Assembly (NCBI RefSeq): GCF_001854325.1
Contig: NZ_CP017754.1
Location: 4,278,001 to 4,342,000, forward strand
DNA: 64,000 nucleotides
Reading direction: 5' to 3'
Origin: Cupriavidus malaysiensis
GTDB lineage: Bacteria > Pseudomonadota > Gammaproteobacteria > Burkholderiales > Burkholderiaceae
In this document: positions 25,977 to 34,313 of the stretch, piece after piece
Numbering within the stretch: position 1 is the stretch's first letter
How the letters are laid out: each line of letters begins with the position of its first letter
Translations under genes and position numbers: made by a program
Notes under the pieces: generated by a model
The model's input: only the letters and a program-made list of their open reading frames with translations
Told to the model about the DNA's origin: nothing
Database searches by the model: none

Positions 25977-28361
25977 ATGGTCACCCCACAACCGACGACG
26001 CCCGCCCCCGCCCGCCGCCCCCTCTGGCAGCGCGCGCTGATGTGGGGATTCGGCCTGCTGCTGGCCGGTGCCGTCGCCGTTGCGCTGCTGCTCGGTTATG
26101 CCCTGCTGGTGGCAGCCCCGAACCTGCCTTCGCTCGACACCATCACGGACTACCGTCCCAAGATCCCGCTGCGCGTCTACACCGCGGACAACGTGCTGAT
26201 CGGCGAGTTCGGCGAAGAGCGCCGCAATTTCGTGCCGATCACGCAGATCCCGGACATCATGAAGAAGGCGGTGCTGGCGATCGAGGACGACCGCTTCTAC
26301 GAGCACGGCGGCGTCGACTTCGTCGGCGTGCTGCGTGCGGGCCTGGCCAACCTGCGCGGCGGCTTGTCTCAGGGCGCCTCGACCATCACCATGCAGGTGG
26401 CGCGCAACTTCTTCCTGTCGAGCGAGAAGACCTATACGCGCAAGATCTACGAGATGCTGCTGTCGTACAAGATCGAGGCGAACCTGAGCAAGGACCAGAT
26501 CCTCGAGCTGTACATGAACCAGATCTACCTGGGACAGCGCGCCTACGGCTTCGCCAGCGCGGCGCGCGTGTATTTCGGCAAGTCGATCCAGGACCTCAGC
26601 ATCGCCGAAGCGGCCATGCTGGCGGGCCTGCCCAAGGCGCCCTCGGCCTACAACCCGGTGGTCAACCCGAAGCGCGCCAAGGTGCGCCAGGAGTACATCC
26701 TGCAGCGCATGCGCGACCTGCGCTACATCACGCCGGAGCAATATGAGCAGGCGCTGCACGAGGAAGTGAAGGTACGCAGCGAAGGCAACGAGTTCTCGAC
26801 CCATGCCGAGTACGTGGCCGAGATGGTGCGCCAGCTGATGTACGCCCAGTACCGCGAAGAGACCTATACGCGCGGCCTGACCGTCTACACCACGCTGCGC
26901 AAGCCCGACCAGGACGCCGCCTATGAATCCGTGCGCGACGGCATCATGAATTACGAGCGCAAGCACGGCTACCGCGGGCCGGAGGCCTTCATCGACCTGC
27001 CGGGCAATGCCGACGACCGCGAGCAGGCCATCGACGACGCGCTGCTGGAACACCCCGGCAGCGACGACCTGCGCTCGGCCGTGGTCACCAGCGTGACGCC
27101 GCGCCAGGTCACGGCCACGCTGCTGTCGGGCGAGGTCGCCACCATCGAAGGTGCGGCGCTGCGATTCATCGCCCCCTCGCTGTCGGCCAGCGCCCAGCCG
27201 AAAATGAAGATGCGCCCGGGCGCCATCATCCGCGTGACGCAGGATGCCAAGGGCGCCTGGTCGGTCACGCAGTTGCCCGAGGTGTCGGCGGCCTTCATCT
27301 CGATCGACCCCAACGATGGCCAGATCCGCTCGATGGTGGGCGGCTTCGACTTCAACCGCAACAAGTTCAACCACGTGACGCAGGCGTGGCGCCAGCCCGG
27401 TTCAAGCTTCAAGCCTTTCATCTACTCGGCTGCGCTGGAGAAAGGCTTCTCCCCTGCCACCGTGATCAACGACGCGCCGCTGACCATCGGCCCCGACACC
27501 GGCGGCCAGGTCTGGGAGCCGAAGAACTACGACGGCAAGTTCGAAGGCCCGATGACCATGCGCCGCGCGCTGGCCAAGTCGAAGAATCTGGTCTCGGTGC
27601 GCATCCTGCGCGCGATCGGCACGCAATACGCCCAGGACTACATCACGCGCTTCGGCTTCGACGCCGACAAGCATCCCGCCTACCTGCCGATGGCGCTGGG
27701 CTCGGGCAGCGTGACCCCGCTGCAGATGGCGGCAGCCTATTCGGTATTCGCCAACGGCGGCTACCGCGTCAATCCCTTCCTGATCCAGAAGGTCGTCGAC
27801 GCGCGCGGCAATGTGCTGTCGGAGACCAGGCCCGCGCGCGCCGGCCAGGATGCCGTGCGCGTGCTCGATGCCCGCACAGCCTTCATCGCCGACAGCATGC
27901 TGCGCGATGTGGTGCGCATGGGCACGGCCAACCTCGCCAAGCAGCGCCTTGGCCGCAACGACCTGGCCGGCAAGACCGGTACCACCAACGATGCGGTCGA
28001 TGCCTGGTTCGCCGGCTATACGCCGGGCCTGGTTGCGATCGCCTGGATGGGCTATGACCAGCCCAAGAGCCTGGGCGTGCGCGAGACCGGCGGCGGCCTG
28101 GCACTGCCGATCTGGGTCGGCTACATGAGCCATGCCCTCAAGGGCGTGCCGGAAATCCCCGAGCGCCAGCCGCCGGAGGGGGTGGTGATGGCCGGCGGAG
28201 ACTGGACCTTCGAGGAAAATGCCGGTGGTGCCGGCGTAGCCTCGGTGGGCCTGGGCGACCCGTGGCCCGGCAAGGCCGACAGCGGCGCCTCGCAGCCGCA
28301 GTCGCCGGCCGATGCCGAAGCGGAGAAGAAGCGCGTCCTGGAGATGTTCGGCGGCGCTTGA
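25977..28361 (+). CDS. mrcA: Penicillin-binding protein 1A
   Basis: Bifunctional class A PBP of 794 residues, anchored in the inner membrane and acting in the periplasm. A short cytoplasmic tail and one membrane helix (about residues 20-43) precede the GT51 glycosyltransferase domain, with AIEDDRFYEHGGVDF and GASTITMQVARNFFL. An OB-like insert (PKMKMRPGAIIRVTQD) is followed by the transpeptidase domain with Ser476-S-F-Lys479, the SKN motif in AKSKNLVSV, and Lys666-T-G in LAGKTGTTND. The C-terminus is acidic and alanine-rich. It is monocistronic, divergent from pilM, and ends before a bidirectional terminator. Confidence 0.97.
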   Translation: MVTPQPTTPAPARRPLWQRALMWGFGLLLAGAVAVALLLGYALLVAAPNLPSLDTITDYRPKIPLRVYTADNVLIGEFGEERRNFVPITQIPDIMKKAVLAIEDDRFYEHGGVDFVGVLRAGLANLRGGLSQGASTITMQVARNFFLSSEKTYTRKIYEMLLSYKIEANLSKDQILELYMNQIYLGQRAYGFASAARVYFGKSIQDLSIAEAAMLAGLPKAPSAYNPVVNPKRAKVRQEYILQRMRDLRYITPEQYEQALHEEVKVRSEGNEFSTHAEYVAEMVRQLMYAQYREETYTRGLTVYTTLRKPDQDAAYESVRDGIMNYERKHGYRGPEAFIDLPGNADDREQAIDDALLEHPGSDDLRSAVVTSVTPRQVTATLLSGEVATIEGAALRFIAPSLSASAQPKMKMRPGAIIRVTQDAKGAWSVTQLPEVSAAFISIDPNDGQIRSMVGGFDFNRNKFNHVTQAWRQPGSSFKPFIYSAALEKGFSPATVINDAPLTIGPDTGGQVWEPKNYDGKFEGPMTMRRALAKSKNLVSVRILRAIGTQYAQDYITRFGFDADKHPAYLPMALGSGSVTPLQMAAAYSVFANGGYRVNPFLIQKVVDARGNVLSETRPARAGQDAVRVLDARTAFIADSMLRDVVRMGTANLAKQRLGRNDLAGKTGTTNDAVDAWFAGYTPGLVAIAWMGYDQPKSLGVRETGGGLALPIWVGYMSHALKGVPEIPERQPPEGVVMAGGDWTFEENAGGAGVASVGLGDPWPGKADSGASQPQSPADAEAEKKRVLEMFGGA

Positions 28362-28392
28362 AACGCTAGAGACAACTGGCAGCCACCTCGCG

Positions 28393-28433
28393 CCCATGAA
28401 AAAAGCCGGCCCTGTGGCCGGCTTTTTCATGGG
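28393..28433. terminator. Bidirectional terminator between mrcA and cyaY
   Basis: Long, nearly perfect inverted repeat: GCCGGCC/GGCCGGC core with a CTGT loop, extended by A6/T5 tracts and CCCAT/ATGGG. It provides a U tract in both directions and serves mrcA (plus) and cyaY (minus). Confidence 0.9.
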
Positions 28434-28480
28434 CATGGCAGCGCAGGCGCGCGCCCGCACGCCTCGGGCCAGGATCAGCC

Positions 28481-28816
28481 TCAGGCCAGGGTCAGCACCA
28501 CCCCTGCCTGCTGGCTCAGGTAGCGCGACAGCGCCTCGAACAATTCGCCGCCGCCGCGCGTGTCGACCCAGCGCCCGCCGTCGCGGCGGAAGTGGAAGCC
28601 GCCCGCGCGTGCCGCCACCCACAGCTCCTGCATCGGCGCCTGGCTGTTGACGATGATCTTGGAGCCGTCTTCGAATTCCAGCTCCATCACGTTGCCGCTG
28701 CGGTTGATCTCGATGTCGGCGCCGGCGGCATCCGCCGCGTCTTCCACGGCGCGTTCCAGACGGTCCAGCTCCTGTTCTGCCAGGGCCAGGAACTCGCTCT
28801 CGCTCAAGGGGGGCAT
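28481..28816 (-). CDS. cyaY: Iron-sulfur assembly protein CyaY (frataxin)
   Basis: Bacterial frataxin, 111 residues from the ATG at 28816. It is a cytoplasmic iron-binding regulator of the IscS/IscU machinery. The sequence shows the acidic first helix (ESEFLALAEQELDRLERAVEDAA), strands with DIEINRSGNVMELEFEDGSKIIVN, the conserved QAPMQELWVAARAGGFHF, and WVDTRGGGELFEALSRYLS. An in-frame TTG four codons upstream is not needed. The gene is divergent from lptM-lysA. Confidence 0.95.
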   Translation of the reverse strand: MPPLSESEFLALAEQELDRLERAVEDAADAAGADIEINRSGNVMELEFEDGSKIIVNSQAPMQELWVAARAGGFHFRRDGGRWVDTRGGGELFEALSRYLSQQAGVVLTLA

Positions 28817-28952
28817 GCTAAACTCCAAGGTCCGCCGGCCGCTCTTCCTGCGCCCGCATCATGCAGGCGCGGGCGCGGCCGGCGCTGTATTTGAATGCAA
28901 TTCCGATGGTCCCGGCCCGTCCCGGCCGGGACGCTTCTTCAAGGACGACCCG

Positions 28953-29174
28953 ATGTTGCGTCGTGTAGCGATTGTATCGGCGTTTGCCGCCAGCCTTGCG
29001 ATGTCCCTGCTGTCGGGATGCGGCGTGCGCGGCCCGCTGGTGATGCCCAAGCGCCCGCCCGAGCCGACCGCGCCCGCCGCACCCGATCCGGGACTGGGCC
29101 GTCCCGACGCCGTCTACGCGCCAGGCGCCCCCGCAGCCGCAGCGCCGGCCGCGAGCGCCCCCGCCTCCAAGTGA
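28953..29174 (+). CDS. lptM: LPS translocon maturation chaperone LptM-like small lipoprotein
   Basis: Short lipoprotein of 73 residues with lipobox LLSGC, Cys23, followed by the diagnostic GVRGPL motif. A proline/alanine-rich low-complexity tail completes it. LptM (formerly YifL) stabilises the LptD-LptE translocon, and this gene commonly lies just before lysA, as here: the lptM stop and the lysA ATG are 2 nt apart. The ATG at 28953 is the only start giving a signal peptide. A 9-bp hairpin precedes it in the leader. Confidence 0.85.
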   Translation: MLRRVAIVSAFAASLAMSLLSGCGVRGPLVMPKRPPEPTAPAAPDPGLGRPDAVYAPGAPAAAAPAASAPASK

Positions 29175-29176
29175 CC

Positions 29177-30436
29177 ATGAACGCCTTCTTCCAACGTCGC
29201 GACGGCGAGCTTGCCGTCGAGCAAGTGCCGCTGTCGCGCATCGCCGCCGAATTCGGTACGCCGACCTACGTCTACTCGCGCGCCGCGCTGACCGCCGCCT
29301 ACGAGGCCTACGCCGCCGCCTGCGCCGGCCGCCGTGCGCGCGTGCAGTACGCGATGAAGGCCAACTCCAACCTGGCCGTGCTGCAGGTCTTCGCCGCCCT
29401 GGGCGCGGGCTTCGATATCGTCTCGGGCGGCGAGCTGATGCGGGTGCTGGCCGCCGGCGGCGATCCGCGCAAGGTGGTGTTCTCCGGCGTGGGCAAGAGC
29501 GCGGCGGAGATGGAACTGGCGCTCTCGCACGAGGTGCTGTCGTTCAACGTCGAATCCATTCCCGAACTGGACCGGCTGAACGCCGTGGCCGGCCGGCTGG
29601 GCAAGCGCGCGCGCGTGTCGCTGCGCATCAACCCGGACGTCGACGCCAGGACGCACCCCTACATTTCCACCGGCCTGAAGGGCAACAAGTTCGGCATCGC
29701 CTTCGAGGACGTGCTGCCGACCTACCGCGCCGCGGCGGCCCTGCCCCACCTTGAGGTGGTGGGCATCGACTGCCATATCGGCTCGCAGATCACCGAAGTG
29801 GCGCCCTACCTGGAGGCACTGGACAAGGTGCTGGACGTGGTGGAGGCACTGGCGCAGGAAGGCATCGACCTGGAGCACATCGATGTCGGCGGCGGCCTAG
29901 GCATCACCTACGCCGACGAAACGCCGCCGGACATCACGGCCTTCGCCTCGACGCTGCTGTCGCACGTGGCCGCGCGCGGCCACGGCCACCGTGAAGTGCT
30001 GTTCGAGCCGGGCCGCTCCCTGGTGGGCAATGCCGGCCTGCTGCTCGCGCGCGTCGAGTACCTGAAGCCGGGTGCCACCAAGAACTTCTGCATCGTCGAT
30101 GCCGCGATGAACGATCTGGCGCGCCCGGCCATGTACGAGGCCTACCACGCCATCGAAGCGGTCGCGCCGCGCGCCGCGCAGGCCGTGACCTACGACGTGG
30201 TCGGCCCGGTCTGCGAGTCTGGCGACTGGCTCGGCCGCGACCGCGCCCTGGCAGTTCAACCGGGCGACCTGCTGGCCATCATGTCGGCTGGCGCCTACGG
30301 CTTCGTCATGAGTTCGAACTACAACACGCGCACGCGTGCCGCCGAAGTCATGGTCGACGGCGACACCGTGCACCTGGTGCGCGAGCGCGAACGCGTCGAG
30401 GACCTGTACCGCGGCGAGCGACTGCTGCAGGGCTGA
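29177..30436 (+). CDS. lysA: Diaminopimelate decarboxylase
   Basis: Last step of lysine synthesis: PLP-dependent decarboxylation of meso-diaminopimelate, cytoplasmic. The 419-residue product has the usual length. The PLP lysine is in VQYAMKANSN; HIGSQI and the glycine-rich GGGLGI bind the phosphate; EPGRSLVGNAG and the dimer-interface active-site cysteine in GPVCESGDWLG are present. The fold is a TIM barrel plus C-terminal beta domain. Translation is probably coupled to lptM. Confidence 0.97.
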   Translation: MNAFFQRRDGELAVEQVPLSRIAAEFGTPTYVYSRAALTAAYEAYAAACAGRRARVQYAMKANSNLAVLQVFAALGAGFDIVSGGELMRVLAAGGDPRKVVFSGVGKSAAEMELALSHEVLSFNVESIPELDRLNAVAGRLGKRARVSLRINPDVDARTHPYISTGLKGNKFGIAFEDVLPTYRAAAALPHLEVVGIDCHIGSQITEVAPYLEALDKVLDVVEALAQEGIDLEHIDVGGGLGITYADETPPDITAFASTLLSHVAARGHGHREVLFEPGRSLVGNAGLLLARVEYLKPGATKNFCIVDAAMNDLARPAMYEAYHAIEAVAPRAAQAVTYDVVGPVCESGDWLGRDRALAVQPGDLLAIMSAGAYGFVMSSNYNTRTRAAEVMVDGDTVHLVRERERVEDLYRGERLLQG

Positions 30437-30446
30437 CGCCTCCACG

Positions 30447-30470
30447 GGGGGAGCGGCGTCCGGCTCCCCC
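30447..30470. terminator. Hairpin between convergent lysA and msrQ
   Basis: An 8-bp stem GGGGGAGC/GCTCCCCC with an 8-nt loop lies between two convergent genes. There is no U tract on either side, so it may be a weak or Rho-assisted end. Confidence 0.4.
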
Positions 30471-30493
30471 TGCACCCCGCTCCGCGCCGCCCC

Positions 30494-31177
30494 TTATGCG
30501 TGGCGCACCTCCTGCGCCCGCGGTCTGCGCCACCACAGCCGCAGTCCCAGCAGCACGAACACCACCGTGGCATAGACCGACACCACGGCGAAATCGTGCT
30601 TGCCTGACTTGTGCCACCAGTAGTGCAGGATGGCCAGCACCGCGATCGCATAGACGGCCCGGTGCAGGCGCTGCCAGGCCCTGCCGCCAAGGCGCCGTAC
30701 CATCGCGTTGGTGGAGGTCGCGGCCAATGGCACCATCAGCATGAAGGCAGCGAATCCCACCGTGATGAACGGCCGCTTGGCCACGTCCTTCAGCATGTAG
30801 GCGAAGTCGAAGCCGCGGTCCACGCCGACCCACAGCAGGAAGTGCTGCAAGCCATAGAAGAAGGCGAACAGGCCCAGCATGCGGCGCAGCCGCACCAGCC
30901 AGTTCCAGCCCAGCAACCGCCGCAGCGGCGTCACCGCCAGCGTCGCGCACAGCATCACCAGGGTCCAGGTACCGGTTGAGCGCGTGACGAATTCCAGGGG
31001 ATTGGCGCCGAAGCGGTCGGTCGCCCCCAGATAGAGCAGGCGTACGAACGGCAGCAGGGCCAGCAGCCATGCCGCCAGCTTGATCGCACGCAGGGCCGCG
31101 GGGGTCGGCGCGGCCAGGCTCCAGCGCCCGGCGGCCGTGGCCGGCCTCTGGCCTGCAGGCAGGTCCGGGGCGGCCAT
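30494..31177 (-). CDS. msrQ: Heme-binding membrane subunit MsrQ of the methionine sulfoxide reductase system
   Basis: Inner-membrane b-type cytochrome of 227 residues that passes electrons from the respiratory chain or a flavin reductase to periplasmic MsrP. Six predicted membrane helices belong to the ferric-reductase-like domain. Histidines for heme are visible in FFYGLQHFLLW, WQRLHRAVYAIAVLAILHYWWHK and nearby. The N-terminal 25 residues are alanine-rich and poorly conserved. The start ATG at 31177 overlaps the msrP stop by one base (TGATG). Confidence 0.94.
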   Translation of the reverse strand: MAAPDLPAGQRPATAAGRWSLAAPTPAALRAIKLAAWLLALLPFVRLLYLGATDRFGANPLEFVTRSTGTWTLVMLCATLAVTPLRRLLGWNWLVRLRRMLGLFAFFYGLQHFLLWVGVDRGFDFAYMLKDVAKRPFITVGFAAFMLMVPLAATSTNAMVRRLGGRAWQRLHRAVYAIAVLAILHYWWHKSGKHDFAVVSVYATVVFVLLGLRLWWRRPRAQEVRHA

Positions 31178-32187
31178 CAGAAGTACTTCCTCAGGTCCAT
31201 GCCCTGGTAGAGCGAGGCCACCTGCTCGGCGTAGCCGTTGAACATCAGCGTCTTGCGCTTGGGCGCGAACAGCGCGGCAAAGCCACCGCCGCCCTTATCC
31301 TCGCCAATGCGGCGCTCGGTGGCCTGGCTCCAGCGCGGATGGTCGACCTCCGGATTGACATTCGAGAAGAAGCCGTACTCCTGCGGCGCCGCCTGGTTCC
31401 AGCTGGTCGGCGGCTGCCGCTCGACGAAGCGGATGCGCGCGATGGACTTGGCCCCCTTGAAGCCGTACTTCCATGGCAACACCATGCGCACCGGCGCGCC
31501 GTTCTGCCTGGGCAGCACTTCGCCGTACAGGCCGAAGGCCAGCAGTGCGAGCGGGTGCATGGCTTCGTCCATGCGCAAACCCTCGCTATAGGGCCAGTCC
31601 AGCACCGGGCTGGCCAGTCCGGGCATCTGCTTCTTGTCGGCCAGCGTGAGGAACTGCACGTACTTGGCGCTGCCCTGCGGCTCGACGCGGCGCACCAGGT
31701 TCGCCAGGGAGTAACCGATCCAGGGGATCACCATCGACCAGCCCTCGACGCAGCGCATCCGGCAGATGCGCTCCTCCAGCGGCGCCAGCTTCAGCAGCTC
31801 ATCCAGGTCGAACACCTTGGGCTTGTTGACCAGGCCTTCCACCACGACCTGCCAGGGGCGCGGGCGCAGCGTGTCGGCGAAGCGGGCCGGATCGGACTTG
31901 TCCGTGCCGAATTCATAGAAATTGTTGTAGGTGGTGATGTCCTCATAGGATGTCTGCCGGTCTGCCACCACATAGCTGCGGTTCAGCACCGCCGCCAGCC
32001 GCGGGCCGTGGCCGGCCGGCCCCTGGGCACGCGCGTGGCGCGCGGCCCAGGGGCCGAGTGCGCCGATCGCTCCGCCGCCGGCCGCCAGCGCCAGCAGTCG
32101 CCGGCGCGACTCGAACAGCGAGCGCGGCGTGATCTCGGAGGCGGGCACATCGGTGCCGCGCAGCCATCGCGGAGGAGGAATCAGCAT
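31177..32187 (-). CDS. msrP: Periplasmic methionine sulfoxide reductase catalytic subunit MsrP
   Basis: Molybdopterin enzyme of 336 residues that repairs oxidised methionines in periplasmic proteins. A twin-arginine signal is present (SRRRLLALA followed by a hydrophobic stretch and ARAQ near residue 55). The sulfite-oxidase-fold domain has the molybdenum-ligating Cys146 in [15 protein letters not shown], then [18 protein letters not shown] and [19 protein letters not shown]. The frame is open much farther upstream, but the ATG at 32187 ([20 protein letters not shown]) is the conserved start. It is co-transcribed with msrQ. Confidence 0.96.
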   Translation of the reverse strand: MLIPPPRWLRGTDVPASEITPRSLFESRRRLLALAAGGGAIGALGPWAARHARAQGPAGHGPRLAAVLNRSYVVADRQTSYEDITTYNNFYEFGTDKSDPARFADTLRPRPWQVVVEGLVNKPKVFDLDELLKLAPLEERICRMRCVEGWSMVIPWIGYSLANLVRRVEPQGSAKYVQFLTLADKKQMPGLASPVLDWPYSEGLRMDEAMHPLALLAFGLYGEVLPRQNGAPVRMVLPWKYGFKGAKSIARIRFVERQPPTSWNQAAPQEYGFFSNVNPEVDHPRWSQATERRIGEDKGGGGFAALFAPKRKTLMFNGYAEQVASLYQGMDLRKYF

Positions 32188-32383
32188 GGTCTTTCCTTTG
32201 TACGGGCCAGCCCGGGGACACACCATCGCGCCGCATCGGGCATCGGACACCAGCCTTGGTCGGACGGTACGCCCCGAACCTGACAGTTTTCTTGCCGTGC
32301 CGCCACCAAGCCACCCATCTCCCCAGGGCATGGCGGCCGCGCCGGCTCCGTCACGCCGGCGCGGGCCGCTCGGGCCCGATGCG

Positions 32384-32812
32384 TCAGGGCGTGGCGACGT
32401 GCCAGACGTTGTTGAAGTTGTCGCCGGCGCGGTCCCCCGGGCTGGCATCCTTGGCGAAGCGGTAAAGCGGACGGCCGCGGTAGGCCCACTGCTTGCTGCC
32501 ATCCTCGCGCGTGATGATGGTGAAGTCACCGCTCGGCGACGTGCCGGGCTGGGCCAGCAGCGGCGGCCAGTTCTTTGCGCAGGCGCCGTTGCAGGCGCTG
32601 ACGCCGGCCCCGACATTGTCACGGTCGAACACATAGAGGGTCAGGCCCTGGGGATCACTCAGCGCACCATTCGTCACCTTGACCGTGGGCGGCATATTGC
32701 CGCTGGAGCTTCCCATTCCCATGCTGGAACAGGCCGCCAGCAGGACAGCCGAGCAGGCCAGGGCCAGGGCGCCGGCGCGCGCGAAGGGAGCGGTACGACA
32801 GAAACGGGCCAT
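32384..32812 (-). CDS. Secreted-repeat lipoprotein (COG4315-like)
   Basis: Predicted lipoprotein of 142 residues; lipobox LLAAC with Cys28, followed by a serine/glycine linker. The rest matches the pattern of the 'secreted repeat of unknown function' family: [32 protein letters not shown] and a second half with [31 protein letters not shown]. Function is not established. The gene lies upstream of msrP on the same strand (196 nt apart) and just after two terminator-like hairpins, so its own promoter must overlap that region. A role in envelope stress is possible, but this is inference. Confidence 0.85.
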   Translation of the reverse strand: MARFCRTAPFARAGALALACSAVLLAACSSMGMGSSSGNMPPTVKVTNGALSDPQGLTLYVFDRDNVGAGVSACNGACAKNWPPLLAQPGTSPSGDFTIITREDGSKQWAYRGRPLYRFAKDASPGDRAGDNFNNVWHVATP

Positions 32813-32842
32813 GATGTCAGTCTCCAGTCAAAAGAAAAAAGC

Positions 32843-32868
32843 AAAAAAAGGCGCCGCCAGCCGGCGCC
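32843..32868 (-). terminator. Terminator-like hairpin just upstream of the lipoprotein gene
   Basis: On the minus strand a 7-bp stem GGCGCCG/CGGCGCC with a 5-nt loop is followed by seven U and further U-rich sequence, ending about 30 nt before the lipoprotein ATG. It could be a second terminator for the ccsB transcript or an attenuator in the lipoprotein leader. Confidence 0.65.
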
Positions 32869-32914
32869 GTCCTCTCAGTAAACACCGAATACGGCGCTTT
32901 TCATCCTCGGCGCG

Positions 32915-32941
32915 AAAAAAAACCTGCCCAGGGGGCAGGTT
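32915..32941 (-). terminator. Intrinsic terminator after ccsB
   Basis: On the minus strand a 9-bp stem AACCTGCCC/GGGCAGGTT with a 3-nt loop is followed by a U run, 53 nt past the ccsB stop. It ends the cytochrome c maturation operon. Confidence 0.88.
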
Positions 32942-32994
32942 CCTTGCGATGCGTCAAATCCGTCACATCACAACGGTGCGGCCGTGGTACGGGA

Positions 32995-34194
32995 CTACAG
33001 CTCGCCGTAGCTGTGCAGGCCGGACAGGAACATGTTCACCCCCAGGAAGGCAAAGGTCGTGACCAACAGGCCGACCAGTGCCCACCAGGCCGCCATGGTG
33101 CCGCGCAAGCCCTTCATCAGGCGCATGTGCAACCAGGCTGCGTAGTTCAGCCAGACGATCAGCGCCCAGGTCTCCTTGGGGTCCCAGCTCCAATACCCGC
33201 CCCAGGCCTCGGCGGCCCACAACGCTCCCAGGATGGTGGCGATGGTGAAGAAGGCGAAACCGATCGCGATCGCCTTGTACATGACATCGTCCAGCACCTC
33301 CAGCGCCGGCAGGCGCTCGGCCAGGATGCCTTTCTGCTTGAGCAGGTAGGCCACTGCTACCATCGCGGCCAGCGCGAAGGTGCCGTAGCCGATGAAGTTC
33401 GCCGGCACGTGGATCTTCATCCACCAGCTCTGCAGCGCCGGCACCAGGGGCTGGATCTCCTGCGCATTGCGGCTCACCGTGTACCACAGCAGGAAGCCGA
33501 CCGCGGCCGACACCACCAGCATCACGAAGGGACCCAGCGCGCGCGTGGCGTAGCGGCCCTCGTAGTACAGGTAGAACAGCGACGTGATCAGCGTGAACAG
33601 CACGAACACTTCATACAGGTTCGAGATGGGGATATGCCCGATGTCGGTGCCGATCAGGTAGGACTCGTACCAGCGCACCAGCAAGCCGGTGAAGCCCAGC
33701 GCGACTGCCGCCCAGCACAGCTTGTGGCCGATGCTGTAGCCGGTGGCGCTGCGGGCCAGCAGGCCGCCCCAGTAGAACAGCGTAGAAAGGAAGACCAGCG
33801 CGCTCATCCACAGGATGGCCGATTGGCTCGAGAGGAAATACTTCAGGAAGAAGGCCTGCTCGGCGCGCGCAAGCTGCCCCTGGTAAAGCTGCAGGGCGGA
33901 CAGCGCCAGCACGGCCAATACCACCATCAGCAGGCGCACCGGTTTCCAGTGCCAGCCGAGCAGCGCAAAGGTCGGCACCGAGGCGATCAGCACGGCCTTG
34001 TCATAGCCGTTCATCCAGTTGCCGTAGCGGGTCAGCGCCACGCCCGCGCCGACGGCGAGCAGCAGGGCGAAGACCCAGTCGAGCCAGCCGAGGCGGCGCA
34101 GGAAAGACGGTTCGAGGTAAGGCGCCGGTTCGGCGGCGGCGCCGGGCCGCGCGGCGCCCATGCCGGCGCTGGCCTGGTTCACATTGGACGACAT
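32995..34194 (-). CDS. ccsB: Cytochrome c biogenesis protein CcsB/CcsA (heme delivery)
   Basis: Integral membrane protein of 399 residues, the heme-handling partner of ResB in system II cytochrome c maturation. It exports heme and helps attach it to apocytochromes in the periplasm. Eight or more membrane helices are predicted. The WWD heme-binding loop is AWGGYWSWDPKETWALIVWL near residue 330, and flanking histidines lie in KIHVPANFIGYG and YAAWLHMRL. The ATG at 34194 is preceded by AGGAG but at short spacing; codons slightly upstream are alternatives. Naming follows the beta-proteobacterial CcsB usage. It lies 119 nt after resB. Confidence 0.92.
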   Translation of the reverse strand: MSSNVNQASAGMGAARPGAAAEPAPYLEPSFLRRLGWLDWVFALLLAVGAGVALTRYGNWMNGYDKAVLIASVPTFALLGWHWKPVRLLMVVLAVLALSALQLYQGQLARAEQAFFLKYFLSSQSAILWMSALVFLSTLFYWGGLLARSATGYSIGHKLCWAAVALGFTGLLVRWYESYLIGTDIGHIPISNLYEVFVLFTLITSLFYLYYEGRYATRALGPFVMLVVSAAVGFLLWYTVSRNAQEIQPLVPALQSWWMKIHVPANFIGYGTFALAAMVAVAYLLKQKGILAERLPALEVLDDVMYKAIAIGFAFFTIATILGALWAAEAWGGYWSWDPKETWALIVWLNYAAWLHMRLMKGLRGTMAAWWALVGLLVTTFAFLGVNMFLSGLHSYGEL

Positions 34195-34313
34195 ATCTCC
34201 TGCCTGCATCATCGCGCGCCGGCCGGACCGGCGCCGCTGTTTTCTCCGGCGCGTGCGGCGCGCCGCCCCGCCCGCCTGGCGCGGGCTGCCCTCGCGGACC
34301 TTGCCTGGCCGGC

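Noticed and set aside
32188..32634. N-terminal extension of msrP
   Set aside because: It would bury the Tat signal inside the protein; the ATG at 32187 places the signal correctly.
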